This document shows, in pieces, positions 12,957 through 25,587 of a stretch of DNA of 64,000 nt. A program made the translations under genes and the position numbers. Numbering within the stretch: position 1 is the stretch's first letter; every line of letters starts with the position of its first letter. The notes under the pieces were generated by a model. It did not search any database. It was not told the origin of the DNA and saw only the letters and a program-made list of their open reading frames with translations. The stretch spans positions 86,802 through 150,801 of the forward strand of contig NW_004085941.1 of NCBI RefSeq assembly GCF_000220395.1, read 5' to 3'. Origin of the DNA: Ichthyophthirius multifiliis. Taxonomy: Eukaryota; Ciliophora; Oligohymenophorea; Hymenostomatida.

Positions 12957-13849
12957 TCAACTATTTTAAATATGATTAGATTTAGCTCTATTTTGTTAAA
13001 TCTTAATTTTTTATGATTTAAACAAAAGATAAGGCAATTTTTAAGTTTTTGATAAATCATATATTAAAGATAAATTTTTTTCATCATCTTTAATAACTTC
13101 TTCGTTTCTTGAGTGCTAAGTATTTTCATATGAAATATTCATTGATTTATTATCTTTTATGTTACTTTGTTTTGCTCTTATTTTAATTTATTCTTAAATT
13201 ACTTTGTAACCTTAAGAAGACTATTTTTTTATAATTAATATTTTTGTATTTAAAATAAAATATTTTTAATCTTTACATTTCCATTAGTTCTTTCACAAGA
13301 AATTTCTTTTGGTAAAGGAAATTTTTTCTTAAAAAATTATTTAATTATTAAGTATAAAAAAATAATATATAAAAATTACCCAAACTCTATATGAACCTAT
13401 CTTTCCAGTGTAATTATTTTAAGATTTGTCACATGCTAAACATTTCCAGATTTATTTTTTTACAACAGCACTTTCTTCATCTAAATTAGATATATTTTGC
13501 AAATTTTTAACATTTTAATGCATATTGTTTATCTTTTTTTTAAATAAATGACATTTTTTTTTTTATGTAAAATAATAAACTTTTTTTTCAATGGATTATA
13601 AAGCTTAATGAGTATCTTCTTTTTTTGTAAATTTTTCTTCTAATTATTCAATACTTTATTTTATTATTTCATCTAATATTTTATTTAGATCTTGTTTGCT
13701 TATTTTATTTTATAAATCGTCTTTAAAATTTCTAAATTAAGAAACTATATTTTTCTTAAATTTAATTAAATTTTCGTCATTATCTTAATTAACACTTAGA
13801 TTTTTAATATTATTATGATCAATATTATTATTATTATTATTATGATCAA

Positions 13850-13909
<60 letters not shown>

Positions 13910-15281
13910 TTTATTAATTTTTTTATCTTTCAACTTAATTACTTTTTACCTAATTAATGTTATAATTTTTATTGTTATCTTTACAATTGTTAGTTTATTT
14001 TTAATTTAAATTAATATTATTTATATCTAAATTTTTTATTTCTATTATTTAATCATCATTTTATTTATTTTTTAATTATTTTATTGTATAATCATCAAAA
14101 TTTGTTTTTAATTCATTAACTTTTCTTTAATGAGATACTAATTTTTCTTTATTTTCATCCTTTATTGATAAAGAAATATATTTATAATTTTGATTATGTT
14201 ATTTTTAAGTTTTACAGATATATTTTAATAAATATTTTATAATTAAGTTAAATCATTTTATATTATATCTAAGTTCTTTTAAGCATAGCAATCTTTATTT
14301 AATTATTAAAAAGATTTTTTTTAAATTTTTTTTTATAATTATTCGATTGTTTATTTTATTTAATCCTCAATTTCATAAAAACTATCTTCTAAATTTTAAA
14401 ATTTAGGGCTTGCTTTTTCAACAAATTAATGAAGTTATTCTTTTTTATCTTCTTGTTCATCAATGCTTTTTATATAAATTAATTTTATGATAATATTATT
14501 TATAAAAGTAATTTACTTTCCTTAAAAACAATCTAATTTTAATTATATATTAATTAAATCTTAATAAATTTTATCTAAAACAATATTATGTGATTATTAA
14601 TCTTTATTAATTATTCCATTTTATTATTTTTAGTCTTGAATTTACTTTATTGCTCCGTCATGAATTAATATAATTTTTTTTAAATTTTCTATAAAATAAA
14701 TAATAAAATAGAAAATAAATTATTTTAATTGCAAAATTAATTTATATTTAATTAAAAACCTAATTCCTTTTTATTTTCTGAAATTTATTAAGTTTTTTCT
14801 TTTAATAAATTTTCAGAATTATTCATTTGATTGAGTGCTAGTTAAATATTTTATTAAGTTTAAGTTAGATTTTATAAATTGGTATTTAATTTTTGGGTAT
14901 ATATTTAAGATTATAGATTATCTTCTTTATATTATTAATTTTCTTTTTGTAATTCTTAAAATTTATTTTATAAATCTTAATTTGATTAAGTTAATTAAAA
15001 AATTTAATTATTTATAATTCCAAATTATTATTATAGAGTACCTATATTTTCACTTTCATTTTTTATTTTTTAAATTGTTTATTCTTAGGAAGAAATTTCT
15101 TATTTTAAATGTTCAATTTCTTTTTTTTTTAAATGTCAAATTCATAAAGATTTTTCAGAAATTTTATTACTAATTGAAAATTATTTTTTAATTATTCTTC
15201 ATTAAAATTAAATTATAATATTTTTTCTAAAGATACTTCATTTAAAATTTCCATAGTTAAACTTTGAATATTTTTATTCAT
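12957..15281 (-). CDS. Asn-rich coiled-coil protein with C-terminal CxxC...W..FP motif
   Basis: Starts at ATG 15281-15279 (MNKNIQSLTMEILNEV) and ends at TGA 12959-12957. The N-terminal half is a long coiled coil rich in E/K/Q (EIEHLKQEISSQEQTIQKIK; IILIHDGAIKQIQDQK). The centre holds a poly-Asn run encoded by the (ATT)n tract at 13832-13908. The C-terminal part has IWKCLACDKSQNNYTGKIGS followed by YRVWKKFPLPKE, with introns at 13328-13379 and 13221-13276. A CxxC followed by a Trp and a Phe-Pro pair suggests a small zinc- or protein-binding module seen at the ends of ciliate coiled-coil proteins (inference). The frame slips at a 10-base homopolymer (15121-15130), where one more base would restore the heptads. 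It is likely cytoskeletal or basal-body related, but this is not shown. Confidence 0.7.
13832..13908. repeat. (ATT)n / (AAT)n trinucleotide repeat
   Basis: Nearly pure ATT repeats with two ATGATCAAT interruptions just upstream. It lies inside the minus-strand coiled-coil gene and encodes poly-Asn there. Confidence 0.9.
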
Positions 15282-15548
15282 TTTTTTTATTTTTCTTTTT
15301 TCTTATACTTTATTTGTGGTTGCAAATATTTATTTATAAAATTGATATTTAATTAAATAATATTTAGATTTTCGAATAAAAAAATAAATAAAACAAAATA
15401 AAAATATTTTTTTATTATAAAAGAAATAATTTTTATATTATTTTATACTAACATATTTTTTAAATAAATATAAAAAAATAATTAGCTGATTTGATATTTA
15501 TTTAAATAAAAAAAGAAACGTTTTTATACTAATAAGTAATAATAAAAA

Positions 15549-16727
15549 ATGAAAGGAAGTAAATACATATTAAAACGTGTTTATTTAGAAAGAAACCAAG
15601 AACGAGAATATCAAAGTCATTAAAAAAGACTTTTTTAGATAAAAAACAAGCCAATAAAAATCCAGGAAAAAGTTCAAAAAATACAAAACATGGAATTTAA
15701 TTCGTAAATAAATCATGAAAAAGCTACTCGATTTTAAATGAAAACTTAAGAAAGGAGTCGAATAATAAACGATAAAACATTAGAGAAGAAACTTATTGAA
15801 ATAAATTAGCCAAAGTTTGAATATAAAAATATAAATACAGATTCCTAAATGCAAAAAGCAGACTCTTCAAATGCATACTCTTAAATGAATAAAATAGACC
15901 CATAAATGAATAAAATGGACCCTTAAGTGTAAACAATAGATACTTAAATGAAAAAAACATCAACTGATTTTGCAAAAACAACGAACTCAAAGGGGTTTAA
16001 AGGGTCTAGATCATCGTAAAATTTTCGAAAAACAGTGGGTAAACACTCTTTGGGATAAAAGAGAGAACTTTAAAGAATTTTTATGGATAATTTAAACTTG
16101 GCTAATCGAATGATTAATCTTCCTCCAGTTATTTAAAGCAAAAAATAAGAGGAAGATTATGCAAAACATCGTATTTTGGCTGAAAGCATATTAAGATTTC
16201 ACTAATTAAAATAAAAAAAGAAAAATAATAATTAAAAAAATCAAATAAAAAATCAAGAAATTGAATAAATAAATGAAGAATAAATAAAAGATTAATAAAT
16301 TAAGGTTATTATATAATTTGAAAAAATTAGTTTTTTTAATATATTGACTTAAGAAGGAAAAAAAGAACAATATTTTATATAGATAAAAACTTGTAAAAAT
16401 AATAAATAAAAATCAAATAATTTATATTATGAAGATTTATTAAAGGAAAATATACAATAGGAATTTTAATTAAAAGATTTAATAAAATTTAAAAAATAAC
16501 ATGTATATATAGGATTTTATAGAGTAAAAGATAATAGAGAATTATTTTTAGGAGATTTTTAAATAGATTTAAAACCATATATTTTAGAAGAAATATAAGA
16601 AAAAAAATTGTAATTTAATCTAAGAGATTTTTAAGGTTTAAATAAAAATCCTAATCATATTCCTACAGATATGAGAAAAAAAGGAATTGCAAATATAATT
16701 TTAAATATAGAGTATATAAATTAGTGA
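15549..16727 (+). CDS. Basic Gln-rich protein, possibly CFAP97/hemingway-like axonemal protein
   Basis: A single uninterrupted exon of 392 codons from ATG 15549 to TGA 16725-16727, preceded by an A-rich leader. Residues ~100-140 carry imperfect short repeats of QMNKIDPQMNKMDPQ type. Residues ~165-215 contain QKRELQRIFMDNLNLANRMI followed by EEDYAKHRILAESILRFHQL. This recalls the helical core of the CFAP97/hemingway family (a Lys/Glu-Leu...Asn...Arg-Ile pattern), which is linked to cilia. The C-terminal third is a compact mixed domain (HVYIGFYRVKDNRELFLGD) containing a plausible beta-hairpin. The gene is divergently transcribed from the coiled-coil gene, 267 bp away. The CFAP97 assignment is tentative; the CDS itself is well supported. 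Confidence 0.75.
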
Positions 16728-16760
16728 AATAAAAGTAAAAAAAATTAAAATTAAATATAA

Positions 16761-16767
<7 letters not shown>

Positions 16768-16804
<37 letters not shown>
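16768..16804. repeat. (AT)n microsatellite
   Basis: Pure AT repeat between two convergent genes. Confidence 0.9.
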
Positions 16805-16808
<4 letters not shown>

Positions 16809-16868
16809 ATATATTTATATATTTATATTATTTTATATTTTTTTTTATTTTGATTTTATTTATATTAA

Positions 16869-17477
16869 TCATATTTAATTTTCATTACTTTATTCATTAT
16901 TTTTAATTCCAAATAATAAAGCTATTTATTCATTTTTTTTTATCCATTATTCTAATTCTTTTTAAGTAAATACGTCTCTAAATATATCTTCCTTTTTTTT
17001 AAATATATATTCATATTAATTTTTTTGTACAATTTTATGTTTTATAAAATCACTATTACATTAATTTAATAATTCTCTTCTTATTGTTGTTAAATTATAA
17101 TGTACTTGATATGTAGCTTATTTACTAAAATATGTATAACCTCCCATAATTAATAATGTGTCTATAGCCATTCTTTTTAAGGATATTTAACTAAATTAGT
17201 TTGGTAAATATCTTCTAAGACTTAAAGTTAATGCTAATCCTAAACAAGAACCTGCGATACTCATTTTTATTAATATTCCTTTTGTTTAATCTTAAATAAT
17301 ATTTTTTTATAATAATAAAAAACCTGTTTGTTCGTTTAATATTTCGTTTTAGTATTATTCTTAAGGAGCTGGGTTATATTTATTTAATAAAAAATCTACA
17401 TCTTCTGCTATTATTCGAAATTTATCATTTATTAAATATTTTGAAAGTTTTTAATATTTTTTTTCAAAGTAATTCAT
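16869..17477 (-). CDS. Small protein with two transmembrane segments, unknown function
   Basis: Intronless 202-residue frame from ATG 17477-17475 to TGA 16871-16869. The N-terminal ~85 residues are polar and Gln/Glu-rich (MNYFEKKYQKLSKYLINDKF; DVDFLLNKYNPAPQEQ). Two hydrophobic segments follow (MSIAGSCLGLALTLSLRRYL and MAIDTLLIMGGYTYF), giving a hairpin-like membrane anchor, then a basic C-terminal tail. The length and layout (soluble N-terminus, TM hairpin, soluble tail) resemble small inner-mitochondrial or ER membrane proteins, but no family is recognised. It converges with the upstream plus-strand gene, with the stop codons 141 bp apart. Confidence 0.75.
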
Positions 17478-18541
17478 TCTGTATTATAATTTTATTTTAT
17501 TGTATATAATTTATATTTTTATGCTTTTAGATACATTTAAAATATAAAAAAAATCAAATTTATATTAAAATATACAATATTAAAATATTAATATTTTTAA
17601 AAATGCATAAATATATTTTAACAATAAAATAGCATATATAACATATCAATTTATCAAATATAAGTTATAATATAAATAAATTTCTTATAAATTCAACTTA
17701 AAAATGTTATTATAATAAAAGTAAGTACTTATTTTTTGTAAATATATTTTTTTAATTTTAATTAAAATTAAAATTCTTAAAAAATTTTTAAAATTTAATT
17801 ATATATAAATTAAATTTATTGTTTAATTATAAATTTTTTTTATCAACTTTTTCCATTTATATATTATTTTATTTTTTATTATTTTAAAATAAATCTAGTT
17901 AATAATTAAAATTTAATCACATTTAATATAAATAAAAAGTTTAAAATAAATGATAATTATATATTTTGATAATTTCTTTAAATTTATTAAATAAAAATTT
18001 TAATTTATAATTTATATTTATATATTTATTTTTAATTAGATTTCTAATATTTTTAGATTTCAAAGTATATTAAATTGTAACATAAAATATTATTATTATT
18101 ATTAATTTTTTTTCTAATATTTTTGAACAATATAACTAATATTTGTATTTAAGAATACCTTAAAATTAATGAATAGAAATTACCTTGTAGAATTCCAAAG
18201 CAACTCTAAATATTAATTGATTTTTATAAGATTAATACTCGCTATTTTTTAAAATTTATTTGATTTTATTTACTTAATAAGTTAAAATTTTATAGATCAT
18301 AGGATAAAAAAATTTTACATATCCATAATTGTAATTTATTTTTTTATAAATTTAATAATATGGTACTTAACACTAAATTATATTTATTTGAAATATAAAT
18401 AAGTTAAATAAATAAAATTAAAGTAATTAATTTTTCCATAAAATATTTATAATCATTGCTATTTTTCTTTATAATTAACATTATCAGCTTTCCTTAATAT
18501 TTTACCAATTTTTATTTATTTAGTTATATATAAAAAAACAA
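17478..18541. other. Intergenic spacer, no gene seen
   Basis: About 1.06 kb of A/T-rich sequence between divergent genes. No convincing frame or RNA gene was seen. Confidence 0.55.
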
Positions 18542-21500
18542 ATGTAATTTTTTCATCGTAAATTTTGAAAAAAAAAATATATATATTTTTTTTTTTATAA
18601 ATAATTTTTTTTAAAAAGTTACTTTTCTTAATTAATTGAATTAGCAAGATAAGTATATAATTAAAATTAATAAGATAATAAAAATCTAACTAACTCTATA
18701 AAACTAGCTAATACAAAATAGTAATAAAATCTAAATTAAATTGATTAATCTTTACCATAAATAACATAATAAATATAATATAATATTAAATCAAACAACA
18801 AAATAGATTTAACACTATAAAATATTAATTAATGTAATAATTACAGACATAGTATATTAAATAATAGTTATAGCATTAATGCAAATAATAATAAGTATAT
18901 TAATAATAATTATAATTCATATATCAGCCATTAATCATAAACAAAAATATAAAATAATTAAGAATTATATAATTTGATAGCAATCGAAATAAATAAAAAG
19001 TGCTCTATTTTTTAAATATTTTAAGAAGAAAACTTTGAATTATTACTTTTAGTAAATGAAGTGTGTGATTTTGCTTTCAAAAGTTAACCTATTTTGATAA
19101 TTTAGATTATTAATAATATTTTAATGGAAACTTGGACTGTAAACTGGTTTACTTTTATTTCTTTTATTTTACTTTTATTAAGAATTGTAATTACTTGTGT
19201 AAATTTTATTAAAAAAGTATTTTTAAATGAAAAAATCATAAATATTATGGTTAATATGTAATTTTTTGTTAATGAAATGATTCATGATAAAAACTTTATG
19301 AAATTACCTAAAAAAATAATTATTTAAAATATCTCTGTCTTTGAAAAACTTAAAAATATTAAGCATAAATAATGCATGGATATTAATTAGTTTAATATAA
19401 ACTTTTCTAATTAATAGAATATTAATTTAAATGATTTTGATTGTTTTAAAAATTTCTAGAAAATAAAGAAACTAAGTTTGAATTTTAGGTATAATATTTA
19501 TTTATATAATTTTTTAAAATACATATGATTTAAAATATGTAGTAAACTTAAAATTTAGTCTCATGAAGCAATAAATATTTTCGATAAAATTATTGATTTT
19601 TTAGTAGAATGCTAGAATTTTAAATTTTCAATGATGTATTTAAAATATAAATTTTTATAATAAATAAAGATATTTTTACTTATTTATTTTTTTGTAAAAA
19701 AGAGGGCTTTCTTTTTAAGAAAAATAGATAGTTTAAATTATTAATACTTTTTATAAAATTGAAAAAAAAATAAACAAATTTTAGATTATATAGTAATTAA
19801 TTTTGTTTATAAAAAAAAAAAAAAAAACAATTTAAAAGAAATTAAATAGCTATTTTTTTAAATAATAACAATAACCCTTCAGATTTTTTAAAAATAAATA
19901 ATTTATATTAATAGAAATTTTTATAGATTAAATATTTAATAATTATAAATAAGTAAATTAAAATACAATATATTATTATTTTCTATTTTAATACTTTTAT
20001 TTTTATTAATTAGTTCTAATTAACTTGATATTTTACATATATAAGTATTAAATTAGCTTCTTTATGAAAAAAATATACATTATCTCGAAATAATTCTTAA
20101 GTAATATATAATTGATTCTACTTTTAAATATAAAATTTAGGAAAGTATTAATAAACTAAAATTTAATAACTTAAAATTATAATTTTAATATTGGGATATA
20201 TATAAATCATTAATAAAGCATTTTTAAAATAGATGATAAAATAAATATTTATAATTCTAATATTAGAATGTTAAATATAGAATATTATCCTTTTCTTAGT
20301 AATAAGTAAATTAAAGATTTTTTAAAAAATTTATATATTAAGATATTATCTAATAAAAAGTTAAAATTTACAATTATTAATTTGCAGATGCATTTCTTAA
20401 ATTCTTTAAACTCATATAAATATTAAAATTTATTGCATTTAATTATAGTAAATTTTAAAATTATTATTTACTTTTTATTATAAAATAGAAATGGCAAAAT
20501 AATTGGAATATATATCCAATAAATAATAAATAAAATATTCGATTTATGTTAAAATTTATCCCTTAATTTAGAAAATAATCTTTTAAATAGTGATGTAGCT
20601 TAAACAATATAAAATAAATTGTCAAAGTTAATAAATTTAAAAATACTTGATCTAAATATTAGGTATTTTAATAAATTGTATAATTTATTATATAAAAATT
20701 AGTTAGAATCAATAATTATTATAAAATGATATTTTAAAAATAACTTCGAATTTGAATTCTTTGGTTGAACTTAAATTAGGTTTAAATAATTTAGGTATTA
20801 AACCTTTGACAGCAAAGGGAATTTTTTAAGAAATTTAAAAAATATAAAATTTAGAAAAACTTCATGTATAAATAAGTTAAAATAATTTGAATACATAATA
20901 ATAATTAATAGTTAATATGAATAAAGCTTAATAAAAATATGATGATAATATATAAAAAACTCCTTTTGAAATGGCTAAATCATTAAAATCTTTAAACAAG
21001 TTAAAAACTTTGATTTTAGATTTTAGGTTTAATAAATAGTTATATTATATATAATAGTATTTTTTGTTTAAAAAAAAATAGTCAAAATAATCTAGATAGT
21101 TAATGGATTGTTGTATTTTTTAGATAAATAGAAAAGCCTTAAAATGTCTAAATATTAAAATTAAATTTATCAAACAATTATATTCAAAAAACAGGAGTAA
21201 CTTAAATAGCTGGAAAAATAAATATGTTTAATTTAAATTAATTAAACTTAGTTTTGGATAATATTAAAAAGAAAATTTCTAATGAAAGGAAAAATAAGAA
21301 GTTAGAAAAAACTTAAAAAAATCAGATTTTATTTTAGTATTTAGAATAAAACAAATAAATAATTTAAACATTAAAAGAACAATAAAGTATTAATAAATTA
21401 AATGAATATATCTAAGATTTGAAATCAATTGACGAATATGAATATAAAGATCTTTTAGGAATATTTTATCATTTCAATAAAGATTTAAATGGTTTATAAA

Positions 21501-22268
21501 TTACTAATTAAGATTTAATTATTTTTTTTTAGAAATTCATTGGAAAAGACTTCTTACAATGTTAAAATTCATTCTAAAAACTTACTAAGAGTATTTGTTA
21601 AATATAAATCTTAAAAAAACTTAGATTATCTTATTAGTATTTAATTTATATTATTTTTATTTTTTTTCATACAAAAATAAAAAGGAAAAATAACATATAT
21701 TCAAATGATATTATATATTTAGGATAATAATTAAATAAATTAAAATTTCTTTAAAAAATAAATATAAATTTAAGTAATGGAGTTATATAAAATTATGGAA
21801 TTAATAATTTTTTTGAGGCTATAGTATAAAATTTAAGATTAACTTCATTAAAAATTGATGTTTCCTTTAATATGATCGATTAAGAAGGCACAAAAATAAT
21901 TTAAAAAAGCATTATTTAATTAACACATAATTAAAATTTATTAATTGATAAATTATAAAAATTCTATCTTAATTTAAGGTTAATTTTTAATAAAAAATTA
22001 TTATTTTTTATATATAATTAATAAAAAAGTAATAATTATATTTAAACAAACGGGGCATCAAATATAATTTAATTGGCTTTAATTTTAATTTAATATAATG
22101 TTAAATAAAAAATAATTATGAAGTAAATTTAAATTATATTATTTTTATAATATATTTTTTTGTAAAAGTAATTGTGGAATTACTAAAAATGTAATTATGG
22201 AATAAAACTAATAGGAAGCATTTGAAGCTGCTTCGGAACAATTATAATATAATTTATAATATAGTTGA
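18542..22268 (+). CDS. Leucine-rich-repeat protein with Asn/Gln-rich N-terminus
   Basis: A long open frame from about 18569 encodes an Asn/Gln/Ser-rich region, then conserved sequence (EENFELLLLVNEVCDFAFKS) and leucine-rich repeats with signatures such as KNFQKIKKLSLNF, INLKILDLNI, NKLKTLILDF and QILKKLRLSYQYL. The frame closes at TGA 22266-22268 after a final exon (NCGITKNVIMEQNQQEAFEA). Several introns of 50-90 bp interrupt the repeats, and donor-like AG|GT falls just after the LxLxF core in several units (19489, 20663, about 21030, about 21976). The start codon is unclear: ATG 18542 followed by an intron ending AAAAAG at 18618 is possible but is off by one base at a T-run. LRRs mediate protein binding; the partner is unknown. 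Confidence 0.65.
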
Positions 22269-22381
22269 ATATATTTATTTAATTCGATATATATAGAATA
22301 TATTTTTATACTAATTTTATATACATTTTAAAAACAGATTAAAATTAGAAAATGCTTATTAATAAAATAATATATATTTTT

Positions 22382-24126
22382 TCAATTACCAAAAAAGTTT
22401 TTAACACTATTTAACACATCTTAGCTCTTAAATTATTCATCTTTTTAATATTATGAAAATCTGTCTTTATTTTCTTTATTCTAAGATTTAGAAGCATCAC
22501 TCAAATATTTTCTATTTTATTTAAAAAATAATTGTATTTTATATTATAAATATTAACTTTAGGCATTTGCAAATATTTTTCATATCCTCTATATTATTAA
22601 GCAAAAAGAAAGTTATAAATTATTAATTATTAATTCCCTTTAATATTCAAAAATATAATAAATTTATAAAATATTATTTATTGAATTATTTACTTTGTAT
22701 CCTAATTAAAATATTGGTTATTATTTTTAAGGAATTACGTCTGTAATATCTACAGACATTAAAATTTATATTTATTAAGCAGTTTCTATGTGTATCATAT
22801 ATTTATTAAACTAGTTTTTTCTAAGAATTAATTAACATTCTGTTTTATTTTTTTACTAATCAAGTTTATATAGATTAAAAACTTATAGTTTATCTTTTAT
22901 TTATTCTATCTATTTATTTTATTTAAGAAATATATAAAATTAATAATATTTTTAATTAAAATATTAAAAATTAAATATGTAATATTAATCATTATAAAAA
23001 AATACAATTTATCTGTAATCATTTTTTTATAAGATTTCAAAGCTTTCATACAATTTATCATATTTATAATTTTATTCGTTTAATTAAATGGTTAATTCTT
23101 TATTTCTAAGACTTAATTGTTATATATAATTTTCGTTAGTAATTTTATGTTATTATTCAATTAATTCTTATTAAGCAATTTTATCATATTATAATTTGAA
23201 ATTTTCATCAATAATTTTACTTTCTTACATAAGTAAATCATAATTATTTCTTAAATTTTTATATCTTTATTACATTTATTCTAATTAAATCTAAAGCAAA
23301 TAATTTTTTTTAACATAATCTGATTATAATTATAAACTTTTAAAATCAACTTAACTAAAAATTTATAATTTAATTTTTTTTTTTTTGTTAAAAAAAATAA
23401 TAATATTTAATATTATACCTTCTATGTCTTGGTTCTTTTTTTAATAATTTAATTTCCTTATCTAATCTAAGAATTGTTGAAGTCAATTTTTTTTAAGAAA
23501 TATTTAATTTTTAACTTTTTTATTTGTTATCTATTAAAATTTCTTCTTTTTATTTACTAAATAAATTCATTACAAAATTATTATTAATAATAGATTTATC
23601 TGTGCATTGAAATTTTGCAAATCCAGAGGCTAACATTTATTAAACTCCATAAGTTCTTTTAATTTAAGTATTATTTTTCTTATTTTCGTTAATTATTATA
23701 TTATTATCACTTTAGTTTGTTAGATTTTGATTTTAGTTTATAGCGCTATTTAAAGGAGAACTATTTTATGTTTAATTTTCTAAAATCTATTTAGGAGAAG
23801 AAACTGATTTATTTAATAATAGTTCATTAATTTTTTATTTATGTTAATTTGTTTAATTTAATTAATTTTTTAAATTAATTTTTCTTGTTTTTCTTTAATC
23901 ATTTCTTTGTAAATTATATTTATCTTTTGTTTCATTAATTACACTTGATCTTCTTTTGGTATATTTTAAAGCTAAACATCTTAATTTATTTTAATTATAT
24001 TTTTTTTTAATGATTTGTTAAGTTTATTATTATTATTTTAAATTTTAGAATTTTTTTAAATAAATATTTGAATAAGAAAATACCTAATATTTTAATAAAA
24101 TCAAATGATTTATCTTATTTTTCCAT
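22382..24126 (-). CDS. Coiled-coil protein, Ser/Asn-rich, unknown function
   Basis: Starts at ATG 24126-24124 (MEKQDKSFDFIKIL) and ends at TGA 22384-22382 (...LNSVKNFFGN). Introns are read near 24087-23970, about 23417-23340 and others downstream. The N-terminal quarter is helical and charged (QVQLMKQKINIIYKEMIKEK). It is followed by a Ser/Pro/Asn-rich segment (NKSVSSPKQILENQTQNSSP). A conserved-looking block (RTYGVQQMLASGFAKFQC) is followed by long heptad-rich helices (TILRLDKEIKLLKKEPRHRR). The end is helical and converges with the LRR gene 114 bp away. The composition is that of a cytoskeletal coiled-coil protein. No family is recognised, and exon borders in the last third are approximate. 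Confidence 0.65.
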
Positions 24127-25560
24127 TATTTTTATGTAAATTTTTATTTATATGAATAAATATTTTAAATTTGTATTTATTTATGTTTTAGTTTTTTATA
24201 CTTTATAAATGTAATATAAATAATTTTCTTAAATATAAATAATTAAATTTTTAATTAAAATTTTAAATTTTACCATATTTAATCAAATTTTGATTTTGTA
24301 ATATTAATTTTTTAAAGTATTTTAAAATTAGACATTTTAGTATTATATTTTTAAATAATTTTTTTAATTTATAAAATAATCTTAAGATTACTTAATAAAT
24401 AAAATATTTTATAAAATTATTAAAATTAATTCATTTTAGAAATTATTTTAATTTATCAAATTTTCAATAAATACGTTAGGAAAAAATAATTAAATATTAT
24501 AACTAAAAAGATTATTTAAAAAATTAAAACATATGCGATATTTTTAATATAGCAAAATATTAAAGATGATTAAGGAAATTAATAAATTAAATTAATTAGT
24601 TTTTAATTAAATATATAAAAAATAAAAATATCAAGAGAATAAATAAACTTATAATTAATTAATAATTATATTAAAAAAAATTACTAATACATTTGAAATC
24701 CAAAATATTTATAATTATTATTACAAATTATTTCTAAGTTAAAATATTTAGAATAAGAAAAAAAATCTTATATCATTATAAGTTTATATTATTAATATTT
24801 ATTATAATTAATCTTATAATTTATTTATACTATTATTTTTTATAAATTTTATTGACATAATGTAAAAAAGAAAAAAATTTATAAGAATTATTAAATTAAA
24901 TATATATTTTTTAGACTTATATATATATAATTATGTAAAAATCCTATATAAAAATAAATATTAAAAATAATAAAGGAAAGTTTATTGTTTTTATATTTTA
25001 GTCCATTAATAATATTTTAAACGTTTTATATACAATAAGCTTTTATGTAAAAAATGTATCAAAATTAAGCTATGATAAATACAAAATTTATACACATATA
25101 TATAAGATTCTAATCCCAATATAAGTAGATAATTAATATATTTAATTCATAAGGACTTTTTTACACAAAAACTCGATTTAAGCATTTGGATAGTTACTAA
25201 TTTTATTTATAACATAAAAAAAATATATTTGAATTTACGAGTTTAATAACTAAAGTTAATAACTGCAAATATAAATGAAAATAATAATAAAGATTTTAAA
25301 ATAATAATAGAAAATTATAAATTTTTAATATTTTTAACTACTTTAAATTCCTTTGTATTTTCACTTGCTTTTCTTATTTTTTAATAAAGATGATTACATT
25401 AAATTATATTTTTTATTATTTGAAGGATTAATATTGAAAACAGAATTATAAAAACTATATTTTATATAAATTCAATTAAAAAAATATATAAGTTTATGTA
25501 AATTCTAATACATATACAATATGACGAACCATTTATTTATAATTTTTTTTTTAAGATTTC

Positions 25561-25587
25561 GTTTATCATATGCTTTTTATGATAAAC
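25561..25587. repeat. Perfect 10-bp inverted repeat with 7-base loop
   Basis: GTTTATCATA, then TGCTTTT, then TATGATAAAC. The two arms are exact reverse complements. No T-run follows directly and no gene is adjacent, so a terminator or RNA role is not established. Confidence 0.8.

Noticed and set aside
13815-14009. Poly-Ile ORF over the ATT repeat
   Set aside because: Product of the trinucleotide repeat read on the wrong strand; the minus strand gives poly-Asn inside a coiled-coil gene.
15793-15990. Minus-strand ORF within 15549-16727
   Set aside because: Overlaps a single 392-codon plus-strand frame with much better composition.
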